This document shows, piece by piece, positions 33,211 through 44,071 of a DNA stretch of 64,000 nucleotides (position 1 is its first letter; each line of letters begins with the position of its first letter). A program made the position numbers and the translations under genes. Source of the DNA: Aricia agestis (lineage: Eukaryota; Arthropoda; Insecta; Lepidoptera; Lycaenidae); contig NC_056412.1 of NCBI RefSeq assembly GCF_905147365.1, positions 8,424,001 to 8,488,000 of the forward strand, in the 5' to 3' direction. The notes beneath the pieces were generated by a model. That model was not told the origin of the DNA. It saw nothing but the letters and a program-made list of their open reading frames with translations, and ran no database searches.

Positions 33211-33392
33211 TTCCTGTGACATTTGGTGTGAATATCGGTAAATAGGCTATTTCTTCCGCGAATTTTACCTAAAACATCGTTATAATAACTTTATTATCCT
33301 ATTCCTGTGACATTTGGTGTGAATATCGGTAAATAGGCTATTTCTTCCGCGAATTTTACCTAAAACATCGTTATAATAACTTTATTATCCTA
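33211..33392. repeat. Perfect tandem duplication of a 91-bp unit
   Basis: TTCCTGTGACATTTGGTGTG starts at 33211 and again at 33302. All 91 bases including TATTTCTTCCGCGAATTTTA and ATCGTTATAATAACTTTATT are repeated without visible change, which implies a recent duplication or an assembly artefact. Confidence 0.9.
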
Positions 33393-33579
33393 TTCATTGG
33401 AATATTATTGCGTCTTTTTCAAATTGAAATGTATCAAGTTTTACATTCTTTTGCCTAGTTTTGTAGCAATTATTGATGGTAATCCCTGGTATTACCGATA
33501 GTTGTCTACCCATACGCCATCTAGTTACTAAAATGGAAACTGTTTGACAATCAAATTAAAAAAATGGGAAAATCCCTCA

Positions 33580-33720
33580 TCTATACTAATATTATAAATG
33601 CGAAAGTATCTCTGTCTGTCTGTCTGTCTGTCTGTCTCGCTTTCACGCCAAAACTACTGAACCGATTGCAATGAAATTTTGTACACAGTTATTCTAGAGT
33701 CTGAGAAAGGACATAGGCTA
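33580..33720 (+). mobile_element. Helitron 5' end with TCTG microsatellite
   Basis: A|TCTATACTAATATTATAAAT, GCGAAAGTATCTC, then (TCTG)n and CACGCCAAAACTACTGAACC. No matching CTAG end was found on the same strand before the next element, so it is truncated. Confidence 0.65.
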
Positions 33721-33764
33721 CATTTTGATGTGGGAAAATATCTTATTTCCATGAAAATATCGAT

Positions 33765-33935
33765 GAAAATTACTTCGCATTGCGCGTGGCCAGCGCTCAT
33801 CCCGGGGGTCCTGGGTTCGAGTCCCGCAGGCGGAACAAAAAGTTTTCAATGTTCCTGGGTCTTGGATGTGTATTAAAATAATATTTCAAAAATCTTAAAT
33901 ATATTTTATGTATAATATTATAAAAAATCCAGAAA
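33765..33935 (+). mobile_element. tRNA-derived SINE fragment
   Basis: A B-box-like CTGGGTTCGAGTCCC followed by CGGAACAAAAAGTTTTCAAT, GTTCCTGGGTCTTGGATGTG, and TATTAAAATAATATTTC. The same 3' body follows the tRNA-like head at 55877-56155. The 5' head (A box) is degraded here. Confidence 0.65.
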
Positions 33936-34321
33936 TATATCGACGCGATGCAATGAACATTTTAGTTCTAATACGATTCAACAGATGGCGCTTTTTTTTA
34001 CTTCGTTGGAACATAGAACTAATCATACTTATTAGTTATTATGTTTTTGTTTATAGTTTTTAATACGTTAGAATATTATGTTTAATAATATTATCACTTG
34101 CTATAATAATAATCAATCTATCTTATCTTATAGAACTCCTACTGCATTTCTAAGGAGTTCGAGTGTGTTGTGTTGGCCTATATTCCATCCAGAAAATATA
34201 TCAATGCAATCAACATTTTAATTCTAATATATGAAAACAGATGGCGCTTTATTTTTTACTTCATTATTATAACAGAACTAATCATACCTACTTTATTATA
34301 TATTATTGTTTTTATTCATAA

Positions 34322-34520
34322 CTAGCTGTTGCCCGCGACTTCGTCCGCGTGGACTTTAGTTTATAGCGCGCGGTGTCAACAAAATTTGTGTCAAATTTAA
34401 AAACTTTTTAAAACCCTGGTAAGTGGTACCCCTCTTAGGGCCGCGCTACACCGGAATGGCAGCGCTGAAAGTGCTCGCCTCGCCGCTGCCATTCCGGTGT
34501 AGCGCGGCCCTTAATTAATC
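34322..34520 (-). mobile_element. Helitron 3' fragment containing a hairpin MITE
   Basis: Minus-strand end GGACGAAGTCGCGGGCAACA, G, CTAG|T at 34322. The inner sequence (TATAGCGCGCGGTGTCAAC) is the mirror of 35255-35319. At 34435-34512 sits a separate hairpin: TTAGGGCCGCGCTACACCGG, AATGGCAGCG and its inverse, a 78-bp GC-rich foldback. Confidence 0.7.
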
Positions 34521-34556
34521 AAAATACCCAAAAACAGCTGTGCAGTGTGCACATAA

Positions 34557-35319
34557 TCTGTACTAATATTATGAATGCGAAAGTATCTCTGTCTGTCTGT
34601 CTGTCTGTCAGTCTCGCTTTCACGCCAAACGCCAAAACTACCAAACCGATTGTAATGAAATTTTGTATACTGATAGTCGAAAGCCTGAGAAAGGACATAG
34701 GCTACTTTTTTACTGGAAAAAAGGGTTGTAAGGGTCGTAAATTTGTTCAAAAAATTCATAATAGATGGCGCCGTGCGTCTTCTACATCGCGCTGACGCTT
34801 GCTCAAAAGTCTTTCTATAAGAGGTGGTATCATCTTACATTTAAGTCTCGATTTTTTTCGATTGTTATATCTATTCTACGGTATTAAATAACTCAGTACT
34901 TTATCTGTGCAGGCAGTGACGTAACCTTAAGACCAAATTTCACCAAAGACTGTTAAAGTTAATGCTCGAATTAGTATCACGTTAGCTGTTTTGTTTTTCA
35001 TATGAATGAAAGAGAAGACAGGATATTTTAACAAGCTGTTAACACTAACAGACGTTGGTGAAATTGGGGCTAAACCTATCAATGATAAATAGTTTATGGG
35101 TAAAGTTGTGTAATTGGGGGGCTAAATAAGCTTTAAAATTTGGCATAATATATAAAGTTTAACATACAAAAATGAAGTACTTATTGTTTGCACACTGCAC
35201 ACCTGTATTGATTTAAGGGGTACCAGGGTTTTTTTTATAAAAGCTTTTGACACCAATTTTGTTGACATCGCGCGCTATAAACTGAAGTCCACGCGGACGA
35301 AGTCGCGGGCAACAGCTAG
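34557..35319 (+). mobile_element. Non-autonomous Helitron (complete, 763 bp)
   Basis: Starts A|TCTGTACTAATATTATGAAT with a TCTG run, contains ACTACCAAACCGATTGTAAT, and ends ACGCGGACGAAGTCGCGGGC (hairpin), AACAG, CTAG (35316-35319), T. Both Helitron ends are present and no coding frame exists. Confidence 0.75.
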
Positions 35320-35344
35320 TACTGCAATAAATCCTACTTCCTAC

Positions 35345-35940
35345 TATCCTACTTCCTACTAATATTATAAAGGCGAAAGTTTGTTTGGATGTATGGATGT
35401 TAGTTACTCGTTCACGCAAAAACTACTGAACGGATTTTAATGAAACTTTACAATAATATAGCTTATACATCAGAATAACACATAGGCTACAATTTTAACC
35501 GACTTTCACAATGGGGGAGGTGTTTTGTTCGTTTTCTTATATTCAACGATTACTCCGCCGTTTGTTAAACGATTTTCAAAATGTTTCTTTTGGTATCATC
35601 CCAATTTGGTATTATATTCACAAAATTGGTGATATGATGAAGGATCCATAAGTAATCGAGGGAACTCCTCAAAACTTATAGGGAAACATGTGGTGACTTC
35701 GGTTTCGTGAGAAGTATTCTAAGCATATGCTACCAACAAGTAAGATTTTGCACCAAGATATACCTGGTATACCGTGGTTCGGAAGGTGCTGAGAGAACTC
35801 CTGATTTGGGAGTTTCGGCGTTGTTTTAAGAACAGAAAGCATATGCTACTATGCAAATTACATTCATCATCATCATCATCACTACCATATTATACCATTT
35901 CATAGTCTTTTAGATCGAGACTCGAGTTTGTCAAGCGATA
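35345..35940 (+). repeat. Helitron-like start followed by ACCGACTTTC repeat body
   Basis: CTACTAATATTATAAAGGCG, AAAGTTTGTTTGGATG, CAAAAACTACTGAACGGATT, then AATTTTAACCGACTTTCACA, AATCGAGGGAACTCCTCAAA and (CATCAT)n, the same order as in 30515-31172. No termini at the right. Confidence 0.6.
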
Positions 35941-35951
35941 ATTTAAAAAAA

Positions 35952-36225
35952 TCTATACCTACCTAATATTATAAACCTGAAGAGTATATTTGCATGAACG
36001 CGTCAATCTCAGGAACTACAGGTCCGATTTAAAAACTTATCTCACTGTTAGATAGATCATTTATCAAGTAAGACTATAGGCTATATTATATTATCACGCT
36101 AAGACTAATACGACCGAAGAAAATCAGGAAAATGTGGGAAAACGGGGGAAATATTTTTTATGGAAAAATGTACGGTTTCCGTAAAATTCCTAATTTACGC
36201 GGGCGAAGCCGCGCGGGACATCTAG
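35952..36225 (+). mobile_element. Helitron family H2, copy 3
   Basis: A|TCTATACCTACCTAATATTA at the start; AACTACAGGTCCGATTTAAA, TATATTATCACGCTAAGACT inside; GCGGGCGAAGCCGCGCGGGA, CAT, CTAG (36222-36225), T at the end. 274 bp. Confidence 0.75.
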
Positions 36226-36451
36226 TTCTAAATAAAAGTAAAGCAATAGAATAAATCAAAACGTAAAAAGTTTATTTGCAAACAATTTTAATTATACCAC
36301 TAACTAGTTACACTATTAACTTCAATACATTTTCCAACTCACTGTATTTAATCGCCATCAATTATAACTTCAATTAATACAATCCTCAGTCTTTGGAGCT
36401 CTTAACTCGTACAGTTATGCAAATAAGGGCTCTAAACTAGGGAAGTTTAGG
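36226..36451. other. Short AT-rich intron segment, nothing recognised
   Basis: No frame or repeat termini seen. Confidence 0.45.
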
Positions 36452-36657
36452 GTCCTCGCCCACTGCGACTTTTAGTAGCGATGCAGTCGCGCGTTTATGA
36501 AGCGCACTACTGCATCACTACTAACGCGCGTTAGTCGCATTTGCAACGTCATACAGGTCACACAGCTAGCGACTGCATCGCGACTGTATCGATGTAAATA
36601 TGCGACAGTATCGCGACTGCATCGTTATAAAAAGTCGCAATGAGCGCGCGGCCTTAG
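36452..36657. mobile_element. MITE, family 6, left tandem copy
   Basis: CGCCCACTGCGACTTTTAGT, AGCGATGCAGTCGCGC at the left and CGCGACTGCATCG, AAAAAGTCGCAATGAGCGCG at the right form inverted ends. A second copy follows after six bases. Confidence 0.85.
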
Positions 36658-36663
36658 GGCCTT

Positions 36664-36880
36664 CGGCCTTCGCCCACTGCGACTTTTAGTAGCGATGCAG
36701 TCGCGCGACTATGAAGCGCACGACTGCATATTCGCTAGTCACTTCTAACGCGCGTTAGACGCATTTGCAACTCCATACAAAACACACAGCTAGCGACTGC
36801 ACCGCGAGTGTATCGATGCAAATATGCGACAGTATCGCGACTGCATCGCTACAAAAAGTCGCAACGTGCGCACGGCCTTA
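36664..36880. mobile_element. MITE, family 6, right tandem copy
   Basis: Same order as the left copy: CGCCCACTGCGACTTTTAGT, CTAACGCGCGTTAG, CACACAGCTAGCGACTGCA, CTACAAAAAGTCGCAACG. The two copies are head-to-tail and differ by small indels. Confidence 0.85.
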
Positions 36881-37625
36881 GACGTATTGAATGTAAGCGG
36901 TCCCTACTACTACTACACGCCCTCTAAACCCCGACGGCCGCGGCGAGAGGGCTCAGAGCATAAAGTATTTACAAGTGGAAAACTTGGAAAGGCCCGGCCT
37001 TATTAGTGTAATAATGCGTATAAATATACATGTCTCTATTTTGCTATATTAATGCATATTTTGTTATCTCGTTCCCGCGTCCGTGTTAATTAACTTACCG
37101 CTGAACATATTATCAGATATTATCGTATTCATTGTGTAGCTACTTAAATCTTGACGTAAGCAGCATCCAAACCATAAAGTTAATATACCTAGCGGAATAG
37201 AGAAACAAAGGGCTGAGCAAAAGAGATGTCACTATCAGTAACACTGCGTGGTAAAAAGAGAAGTGTGATACATGACAGCAGCACTCTTTTTTTTACGTCG
37301 TCGTCGTCGAGCTCGAGATTGTTGCTCTTTTCCGCTAGGCATATTAACTTTAATATGATCCAAACAAAATATGACATAAGAATATTATATTTTTACTACA
37401 TGTCCCGCGCGGCTTCGCCCGCGTATTAGGAATTTTATGGAAAACGTATATTTTCCCACAAAACGTTAGCTAGCTATTAACAATATATTATTATACCTAC
37501 CTATTCCACGGAGCTTGCTTTGATATTTAGATTGAATATTTTTCGTTTTTTAGGGTTCCGTAGCCAAATGGCAAAAAATCGGAACCCTTATTTTTTTCTA
37601 ATGATGTTTTCTGACCAACATAATA
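36881..37625. other. Intron with repeat fragments
   Basis: Contains a GC-rich patch at about 36898-36960, an H2 Helitron end fragment (CCCGCGCGGCTTCGCCCGCG, 37404-37423) and a GGGTTCCGTAGCC...GGAACCCT inverted pair (37553-37589) from the 22911-type repeat. No gene. Confidence 0.5.
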
Positions 37626-38110
37626 ATAATATGAAAATCCTAAACTATCCAAATCAATTAAAGGTCTGTCCCGGCTCTACGGAATGAGCGTCATTCCATC
37701 AGGTCTCCTGCCATCGTCACGCGCTATACCGTTCGGCTCGAGTGTAGCCGGCGCCCGGCACGTTGACGTTGGCAAGAGCCCTGCGGATGACGTCATTCAC
37801 GGAGGCATGGCGGGACTGGCGGCCGGCACTCCGGCGGCAAGACAGTCCGTGATGCCCCTGGCGGTCCACTGAGGTGCCGTAATGGCAGCGACGGGCTTCA
37901 GTGATTTCGGCACATACGCAAACCGACTGAAACGTTGAAGGTGTTATTGTCCAAAAGTGTGCCTATATTAGATGATGGGATTGCCTGGAGCCAATACCCC
38001 GATTCTGGCTCAGCGGACGCCAAGAGACGCGCACGGTCTACGGCGGAGTAGCAATTTAAAAGGTCGAGTTTATCCATATTTAGTAGTGGTTCATCCATAA
38101 ACCTATAATG
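37626..38110 (-). pseudogene. LINE ORF2 C-terminal fragment (frameshifted)
   Basis: Reading the minus strand from 38098: DRARLLASAEPESGYWLQAI, then PSSNIGTLLDNNTFNVSVGL. Then, after frame changes, ASVNDVIRRALANVNVPGAG and an RPDG-like remnant followed by GMTLIP. This order matches the C-terminal part of LINEs widespread in invertebrates (leucine-rich SG.WL.ALPS..GT.LD...., then HA..ND.I.RAL, then .RPDG.TL.PW). Stops and shifts show that it is dead. Confidence 0.7.
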
Positions 38111-38316
38111 CTACAGTATATATTATGTCTATGGGTTCATCCCATTTTTTTTTTTTGGATGTTGGCATTGACTGGGATTTCCGCCGTACAGTTTTCACGC
38201 CATGTATTTATAGCTTCGGTTAAGGAGTCAATACCAACGCTGCCTAATGAATTTGTGACGATTTTTTTTAAAAGTGAATTAATGCTATGGGCTGATGAAA
38301 AGCTGCCAGAGACACA

Positions 38317-39057
38317 TTAGGCAGCCTTCATTATTTCGTCTCTTATAGTTCTACGATGGAAGCGGATCACCACAGGCTTAGGTAAGATTTCAGGTTTTGA
38401 GTTTACACTTTTAGCAATGCGAGGACCTGCTCTTTTGACCCAGTCAATTTCCAAGTCGGTGATTTTAACCCCGACTTTTTGGGCTGATAACATTGCTATG
38501 TGATGTAGGTTTTCTCCAGGGTTTTCAGGGATGCCAGCCAGTTCAATTTCGTTCCTCAGCTGTTGTTGACACTGGTCATTTAGGTCGAGTTGAATTTGCC
38601 TTGAGGATGTCAATTTCTCGAGTTTTGCTCACCAACTGCTTAATGTGGTTTTCGTTAGATGTTACCTTACACTCGAGCGACTCGAGCCGCTCATGACAAG
38701 CTTTGATTGACTGTGTGGCATCTTCAAGCCGTTGTTTGACAGAGGACAACTCGTTAGTCAATCTGCGTATCTCGGCGGTGAGCTTGCACTGATTCCTTTT
38801 TTCTCATGGTGATATTAAAGTGATGATCGTCGGTTCGGACAGGCGTGTTTGTGTTATCTCCTCCTAGTCTATGAGCCGCGGAGCACTCCGGGCATTCCCA
38901 TTGTTTCCGTCCACGCCAAGCGGTCTTCGAAGAAAGGATTTTTGAAAACGATAAGTATCTGACGTTGAAGTTTCCTGGATCTTTGATGTAAATTAAAAAT
39001 TTCGTCTGTAATATAGATCTCAATAAAATAGTCGTAGATGGGTGTTCAATTTTCTAA
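38317..39057 (-). pseudogene. LINE ORF1 remnant (zinc finger, coiled coil, RRM-like)
   Basis: Minus-strand pieces in three overlapping frames. 39023-38754 reads WRGRKQWECPECSAAHRLGG, then DNTNTPVR, a treble-clef/PHD-like start. 38761-38576 is a heptad-rich coiled coil (LSSVKQRLEDATQSIKACHE...). 38613-38317 reads RNEIELAGIPENPGENLHHI, AMLSAQKVGV, ..WVKRAGPR, PVVIRFHRRTIRDEIMKAA, the typical RRM-like ORF1 segment of insect LINEs. The frames do not join without shifts. ORF1 abuts an ORF2 end, so the middle of the element is deleted, or two elements meet. Confidence 0.75.
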
Positions 39058-39059
39058 AC

Positions 39060-39111
39060 CTCGATTTTAATAACATACATTCACGCGAACGAAGTTGCGG
39101 GCAACAGCTAG
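39060..39111 (+). mobile_element. Helitron 3' end
   Basis: CATTCACGCGAACGAAGTTG, CGGGCAACAG, CTAG (39108-39111), T. It directly abuts the 5' side of the minus-strand LINE, suggesting that the LINE landed in a Helitron. Confidence 0.6.
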
Positions 39112-39320
39112 TTATTAATAAAAAGATCGCATTTAGAAGAATTAAGTTCCAAATCAAATGATTGGAAATTCTCTATTAGGACTTGTAAATCAAGTAAGAC
39201 TGTGGCTGCGTCTCCACCGAGGGTCCCAGCATCTCGGTACCAAATGTTAAATTCTGAAGAAAGAGATGTGATGATCGAATGTATGGTGATTGGTGAGGCT
39301 TTAAATAGCTGGGCCTAGAG

Positions 39321-39390
39321 GATCTTTTACTTTCCTCTACCGGTTGCCAGCAAGGCGTTGCTGGCAACCGGTAGAGGAAAGTAAAAGATC
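39321..39390. repeat. Perfect 33-bp-arm hairpin
   Basis: GATCTTTTACTTTCCTCTAC, CGGTTGCCAGCAA (39321-39353), a 4-base loop GGCG, then the exact inverse to 39390. No mismatch in 66 paired bases. Confidence 0.95.
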
Positions 39391-40106
39391 GCTCCTATTT
39401 ATTATAGGAGTGATGAATCCGTACCATAGCATTGTAAGATGTATTCTTGTGTTTATTACACTTGTATGATATTATCCATTATTCTCCAAAATAATTAAAA
39501 TACACGCACGTCAGTGGTAACATTTAAATATAATAAATTAACAATATATAACATTTATTAACAGGAAGGTTAAGGTTATAGGAAGGTTAACTGATTAACA
39601 AGACATTTATGATCTCATAACAATTAAAAAAAACCTTATGAAATAAAGATTCGTTTGACACATAATAAGTAAAGTTTATATTCGTGTAATTGAAATGAGA
39701 GAAATCATAGAACGAACAAAAGATCATTAAAAATTTATTCCCCATTGTAAACTGGCCTGTGGGGAAATTTATTCACAATATTGAATTACATTATGAGAGT
39801 GTATAATTCCCTGAACCTTCAGTTTGCAAACTGTATGGGCAAACGAAGACTCCGGAGACAGGTAACTTATTCAAAGTACGTTGAATGCTTTCAAACTTGT
39901 TATTGTATTTTCAGCTTTCCCTCTATTCCTCACGCGCCTAATCCTGAAATCTCACATTCTCACATGAATATCTTTCTTGAAAACTTCGGCTTATGACCTT
40001 TGGGCTTAGAGGAAGGCGGAAGTTTATTATGCATAATATGTTAAACATAATACATTATACAATTATTAGTAATTACTTTACTGTTATCTCAAAGGAACTT
40101 TGTTAT
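39391..40106. other. AT-rich intron, nothing recognised
   Basis: Short tandem AGGAAGGTTAA motif at about 39563-39590 only. Confidence 0.45.
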
Positions 40107-40170
40107 CTCAAAACAGACTACTGCCGCAGGTCTATTAGTTAATAGACCTGCGGCAGTAGCCTGTTTTGAG
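40107..40170. repeat. Hairpin with 30-bp arms
   Basis: CTCAAAACAGACTACTGCCG, CAGGTCTATT, loop AGTT, then the inverse with a single mismatch. Confidence 0.93.
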
Positions 40171-40699
40171 GTGTTAAGTTTCAAAAGTTCTAAAGTTTCT
40201 AAATTTTTGCTCTTTTTTTTCTAAGTGATGCCTAATAAGTTTATTTTTATTTTTGTTGTCATTTCAGTTAGAGCTTCTCTAATTTGAAATGACACGTCCC
40301 ACCACTTCACTATAATGTACTCGGCGAAACGAGGCGGTAGCGGTCATTGACCTTTTTAGCCCAGGCGCTAAATGTAAAATGCTCGCACTGTATTGAGAAT
40401 ATTTAAAAATAAAATTGACCTCTTATAAAGACACAGATTATTACAGATTCGTCGGAAAACCTCTTCGTAACTCTTAGAATAGTAACATCCAACTTTTTAT
40501 GCGTTCGAAGGGAAAAACGAACATTTTCAAATTGTTAGTTACCCACTTTATCGACTCACGACTTTGAAATTTGAATGTCAACTGTGTGTATTTGTGGTGT
40601 TTGAAGTGGGGTTCCCCTTTTTCCCAACCTTTGAAGGAAAAAGGGGTTTCCTACTTCAAGTAGGTGGAATAATTTCCACCTTTCTTCATGACAAAAACA
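40171..40699. other. Intron, nothing recognised
   Basis: Includes the small inverted pair CCCTTTTTCCCAACCTTTGA / GGAAAAAGGGG (about 40615-40650). No gene. Confidence 0.45.
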
Positions 40700-41935
40700 A
40701 TATAGTCCGGGTTCCGTTGAACATTTTTTTTATTACTATCAAGCAATTTTTTGTGAGTAGCTTCATTTTGATAAGACAAACAACATTTTTATTTGCGAAA
40801 AATCTTGAAAGTGGTAGCTAACAGAGATAGAAAGGATTTCATACTTTGATTTGATGGTCCTAAAAATATATGGATTGTTCTATTTGTGGGCATTTTCAAA
40901 AAAATGTGTACCCCCTGATTTTGCCTTGTCCCTCGACTTTGTTAATTTATTTTGTTGAGATAAATAACTTTTAACAGAATATATTAATTTAAGTGAAAAA
41001 AGTATATGTTTAAATACATATATAAATTGTCGTCGTGTTGTTACTTTACTAAATAAAAAAAATACGAAGGTTTTAAAGTATTGAAAACCATCAAATATAC
41101 CTGTCCCCTTCCCAACTAAGATGAGATAATGATTGATTTTAAAAAATATCCAGTATTTGAAGTGATTTCTATACATAATTTGAAATCTCAAAAGTCAAAT
41201 GTATCAGCTGAAAGTATCAATTATATATTTTTATATGTAATTTCTTTTAAAAATTAATTTGAATTTAAAACGAAAATTTTAGTCTTCCGGAAGATTCCGC
41301 TTTGTGACCGCTCGTTTTTGCAAATATTCTTCTAATACTAGAAATTATTCGGCACGATCTGGCAAAACAACGTATGTTCTTCATCGATAGGTACGTCTTT
41401 TTGTTTTTACTGGCAAACTAACTAGTGAAAAGCGCGGAAATGTTGTTGAAGTGCAGGTGTTTCAATTTCTTTGTTCAGGTATGTGACCAAGTTTTACTGT
41501 TATTAATCACTTTTCTTTGATTATTGTTATTGTTTACACATTGCAAAACTTGTATAGTATTTGATACCAAAAATGTATTTGTGCTAAATAAGATGGTTAA
41601 TTTTTAAACAATTTAAAACAACAAGCAGGTAGCATTACGTGACCTCCGTTGGGTGACTTTTTCTACGGTCATTTTTGATATTATCAGGAAAATGCCTTAA
41701 ATTCCGCGTTCTTTTTTGTTTTTTTGTTTAATAAACTATATTTCCTATTACATTAAAGAAAAAAATTATAGAAAAAAAGAAAAAATTGACATAAAAATTA
41801 AAATGAAATTTTATACCCTGTACACGTTTTTCTGAAATTGCCCTTGTAGGACAATGTTACTCTTAAATTAGTATTTAACTATTAACCTACAAATATACAA
41901 AATTTTTTTAAAAAGCTGGTTAGGGTTCCATTTTA
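40700..41935 (+). repeat. Interspersed repeat (10.33-kb family) interrupted by about 0.95 kb
   Basis: The left part 40700-40895 (AGTCCGGGTTCCGTTGAACA, ATCAAGCAATTTTTTGTGAG, GATAGAAAGGATTTCATACT, TTGTTCTATTTGTGGGC) continues at 41845-41935 (CCTTGTAGGACAATGTTACT, AACCTACAAATATAC, GCTGGTTAGGGTTCC). The 0.95 kb between is AT-rich, without a gene, and looks like an insertion. An inverted uninterrupted copy is at 42362-42663. Confidence 0.7.
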
Positions 41936-42361
41936 GGTCGGGAATGCAATCCCGCAAGATAATTTCAATGCTGGTATTTGCGGGACTGAACCATCACAAT
42001 CCCGCTGGATGCCGGTATTTGCGGGATCCCGCAGGGTGGACATAAACTTGTAAAATAAATCGTTCTAATGACTTTACTTGATAGAACCCGTTTTATTATT
42101 AGAAACTCAAATAAAACAAACTTTGTCAGACACTAATTTTTTACAAGGGTTTATTAATACTATATTCTTTAGAATATATTATATAAAAATAAAAAAATAA
42201 ACTTTTTGTTTGGAAACGGCTACGTAATAATAATAGTAAAAAAATAAGCTTATTTATCTTCAGCTTTTATAAAAATTATTCATTTTTTCCAAATATACGG
42301 AAAATTGTGCTAAAAGACTCCGTTACATACTTACAGCCCAAGCTTATAAAAGTATGTTAAA

Positions 42362-42663
42362 AAGTTTTAGGGTTCTGTAATCAACAAAACTTGGTTGACT
42401 ACGGTACTAACCAGCTGATTTTTTGTATATAATATATTGATAGGTTAATACTTATATAATTTAAGAGTAACATTATCCTACAAATAGAATAATCCATATT
42501 TTAGGACCATCAAATCAAAGTATGAAATCCTTTCTATCTCTGTTAGCTAACACTTTTAAGATTTTTCGCATATAATATTGTTGTTCGTCTTATTAAAATG
42601 AAGCTACTTATAAAAAATTTGCTTGATAGTAATAAAAAAATTGTTCTACGGAACCCGGACTAC
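42362..42663 (-). repeat. Inverted copy of the same interspersed repeat
   Basis: TTAGGGTTCTGTAATCAAC at the left and CTACGGAACCCGGACTA at the right bound AACATTATCCTACAAATAGA, ATTTTAGGACCATCAAATCA, TCCTTTCTATCTCTGTTAGC. It is 302 bp and complete, so it defines the unit length of this family. Confidence 0.75.
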
Positions 42664-43009
42664 ATAATATTAGCCAATCATAATATTAATTAATAATTGA
42701 AACAATTATCTTAACAAGCATCGTCGCTCAATTAAGTTGTAGACAGTAGAAGACAAATGCCTTTATTGTGGTAAAGTTTTGAAGGTTACCTATTATTTAG
42801 ATTTGACTTGCGAATGTTATTAATACATATTATTATAATTTTATTGCAAGTCATCTTAATTATGACTACCTGGAGGTCATTTGACAAGAGTAAAGAGTTT
42901 ATCTATTCATTGAAGATTTTGATTGGCTGCCATCAAAATATTCAATCAACAACTCTGTTGAATAGATAAAAACTAGGCCTTTTGCATCCGTTGTGGATTT
43001 ATACAGTAA
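42664..43009. other. AT-rich intron, nothing recognised
   Basis: No coding motif. Short inverted text ATAGATAAA...TTTATCTAT around 42898-42970 (ATTCAACAGAG-like) may be a weak foldback. Confidence 0.4.
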
Positions 43010-43326
43010 TTTCAGAGCGAAATAACCACTTCATAAATACTGTAGTGGGACAAGATTTAAATGTCCGTATGGTTGCCCGAGCACATACGACATTCTCGCA
43101 ATATAGTCGGTCTACTCCAGAGGAAAGAACTAGTCAATACCTCTGGGACCAACTATATGTGGATTTCCTCACGATGTTTTCCTTCACCGTATGAGCGTCC
43201 GTGTTATGTACTTGAGAAGTACTTGAGAACAGAAAATGTCTCATTGGTACACGCCTCCACCCGGGATCGAACCTGCGCCCTCTACGAGTGCGGACCAAAG
43301 GAATCCCATTAAGCCACGGAGGCTCT
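43010..43326 (-). mobile_element. tRNA-derived SINE
   Basis: On the minus strand the head reads AGCCTCCGTGGCTTAATGGG (A-box-like TGGCTTAATGG) and GCAGGTTCGATCCCGGGTGG (B box GGTTCGATCCC), spaced as in a tRNA gene. The non-tRNA body follows with AAAACATCGTGAGGAAATCC, the common lepidopteran SINE body. No full tRNA cloverleaf (CCA stem) can be formed. The 3' end is approximate. Confidence 0.75.
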
Positions 43327-44071
43327 AAATTTTTTGAACTAATTCAGAGTAGATAAACCCGTGTCATAAAACCTTCGAAACTGCTCACAGTAGGTGCTGA
43401 TTGAAATATTTTGCGAGCGCTTTACACTTTACAAAGCGGTCGCAATATCAGGCAATATCACCAGATTTCAGCACTGTATCAATGTGATCGTCAAGCGTTC
43501 AGTAGCTGTAAATATAATATATTTCAGTTTAGACTCCAATAGTAATATGAATCAGTTCTTTTGATGTAGCCTTGTTAGCATTTATTCAAATAAAATTTTG
43601 AAGTATCTGAATCTGGGTAAATATACAATAGTTATGCCAATCTGGGAAAGTCAATATTTATGCCACATGCTCATTGCATCAACGGGAGATGAAACAGCCA
43701 GGCATTAATGCCTGGACTAACTAAACTAAACTGGAGTTTACTACTTTTTTACTGTAAGTCTGGCGAACACTGGCTCTCAGTCTATAATAAATAATATTGC
43801 CCTTTTAGATACAAATAGATTACTTTTATTTACACTCTACTATGATATTGTTTGGCAGTAGGAAATCGTGACTTGTATGAGTGAGTTGTACGTGACGTAT
43901 ACTGGTTTATTTATTGTCGTATCTTGAATATTTTAAAGGATTAAAAAATGATTTCAGACTGTTTATTACAGCATCTTACATTGATTACACGAGGAACGCG
44001 CAAAAATGTTAAAATGCTTATTCTGAAACCTGCTTCTTCGAGGATGTTGACGTGTGGTCGTTTGTCAACAG
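43327..44071. other. End of the first large DGK intron, nothing recognised
   Basis: AT-rich with a small palindrome CCAGGCATTAATGCCTGG (about 43699-43716). Runs into the acceptor TTTGTCAACAG at 44071. The polypyrimidine tract there is weak. Confidence 0.5.
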
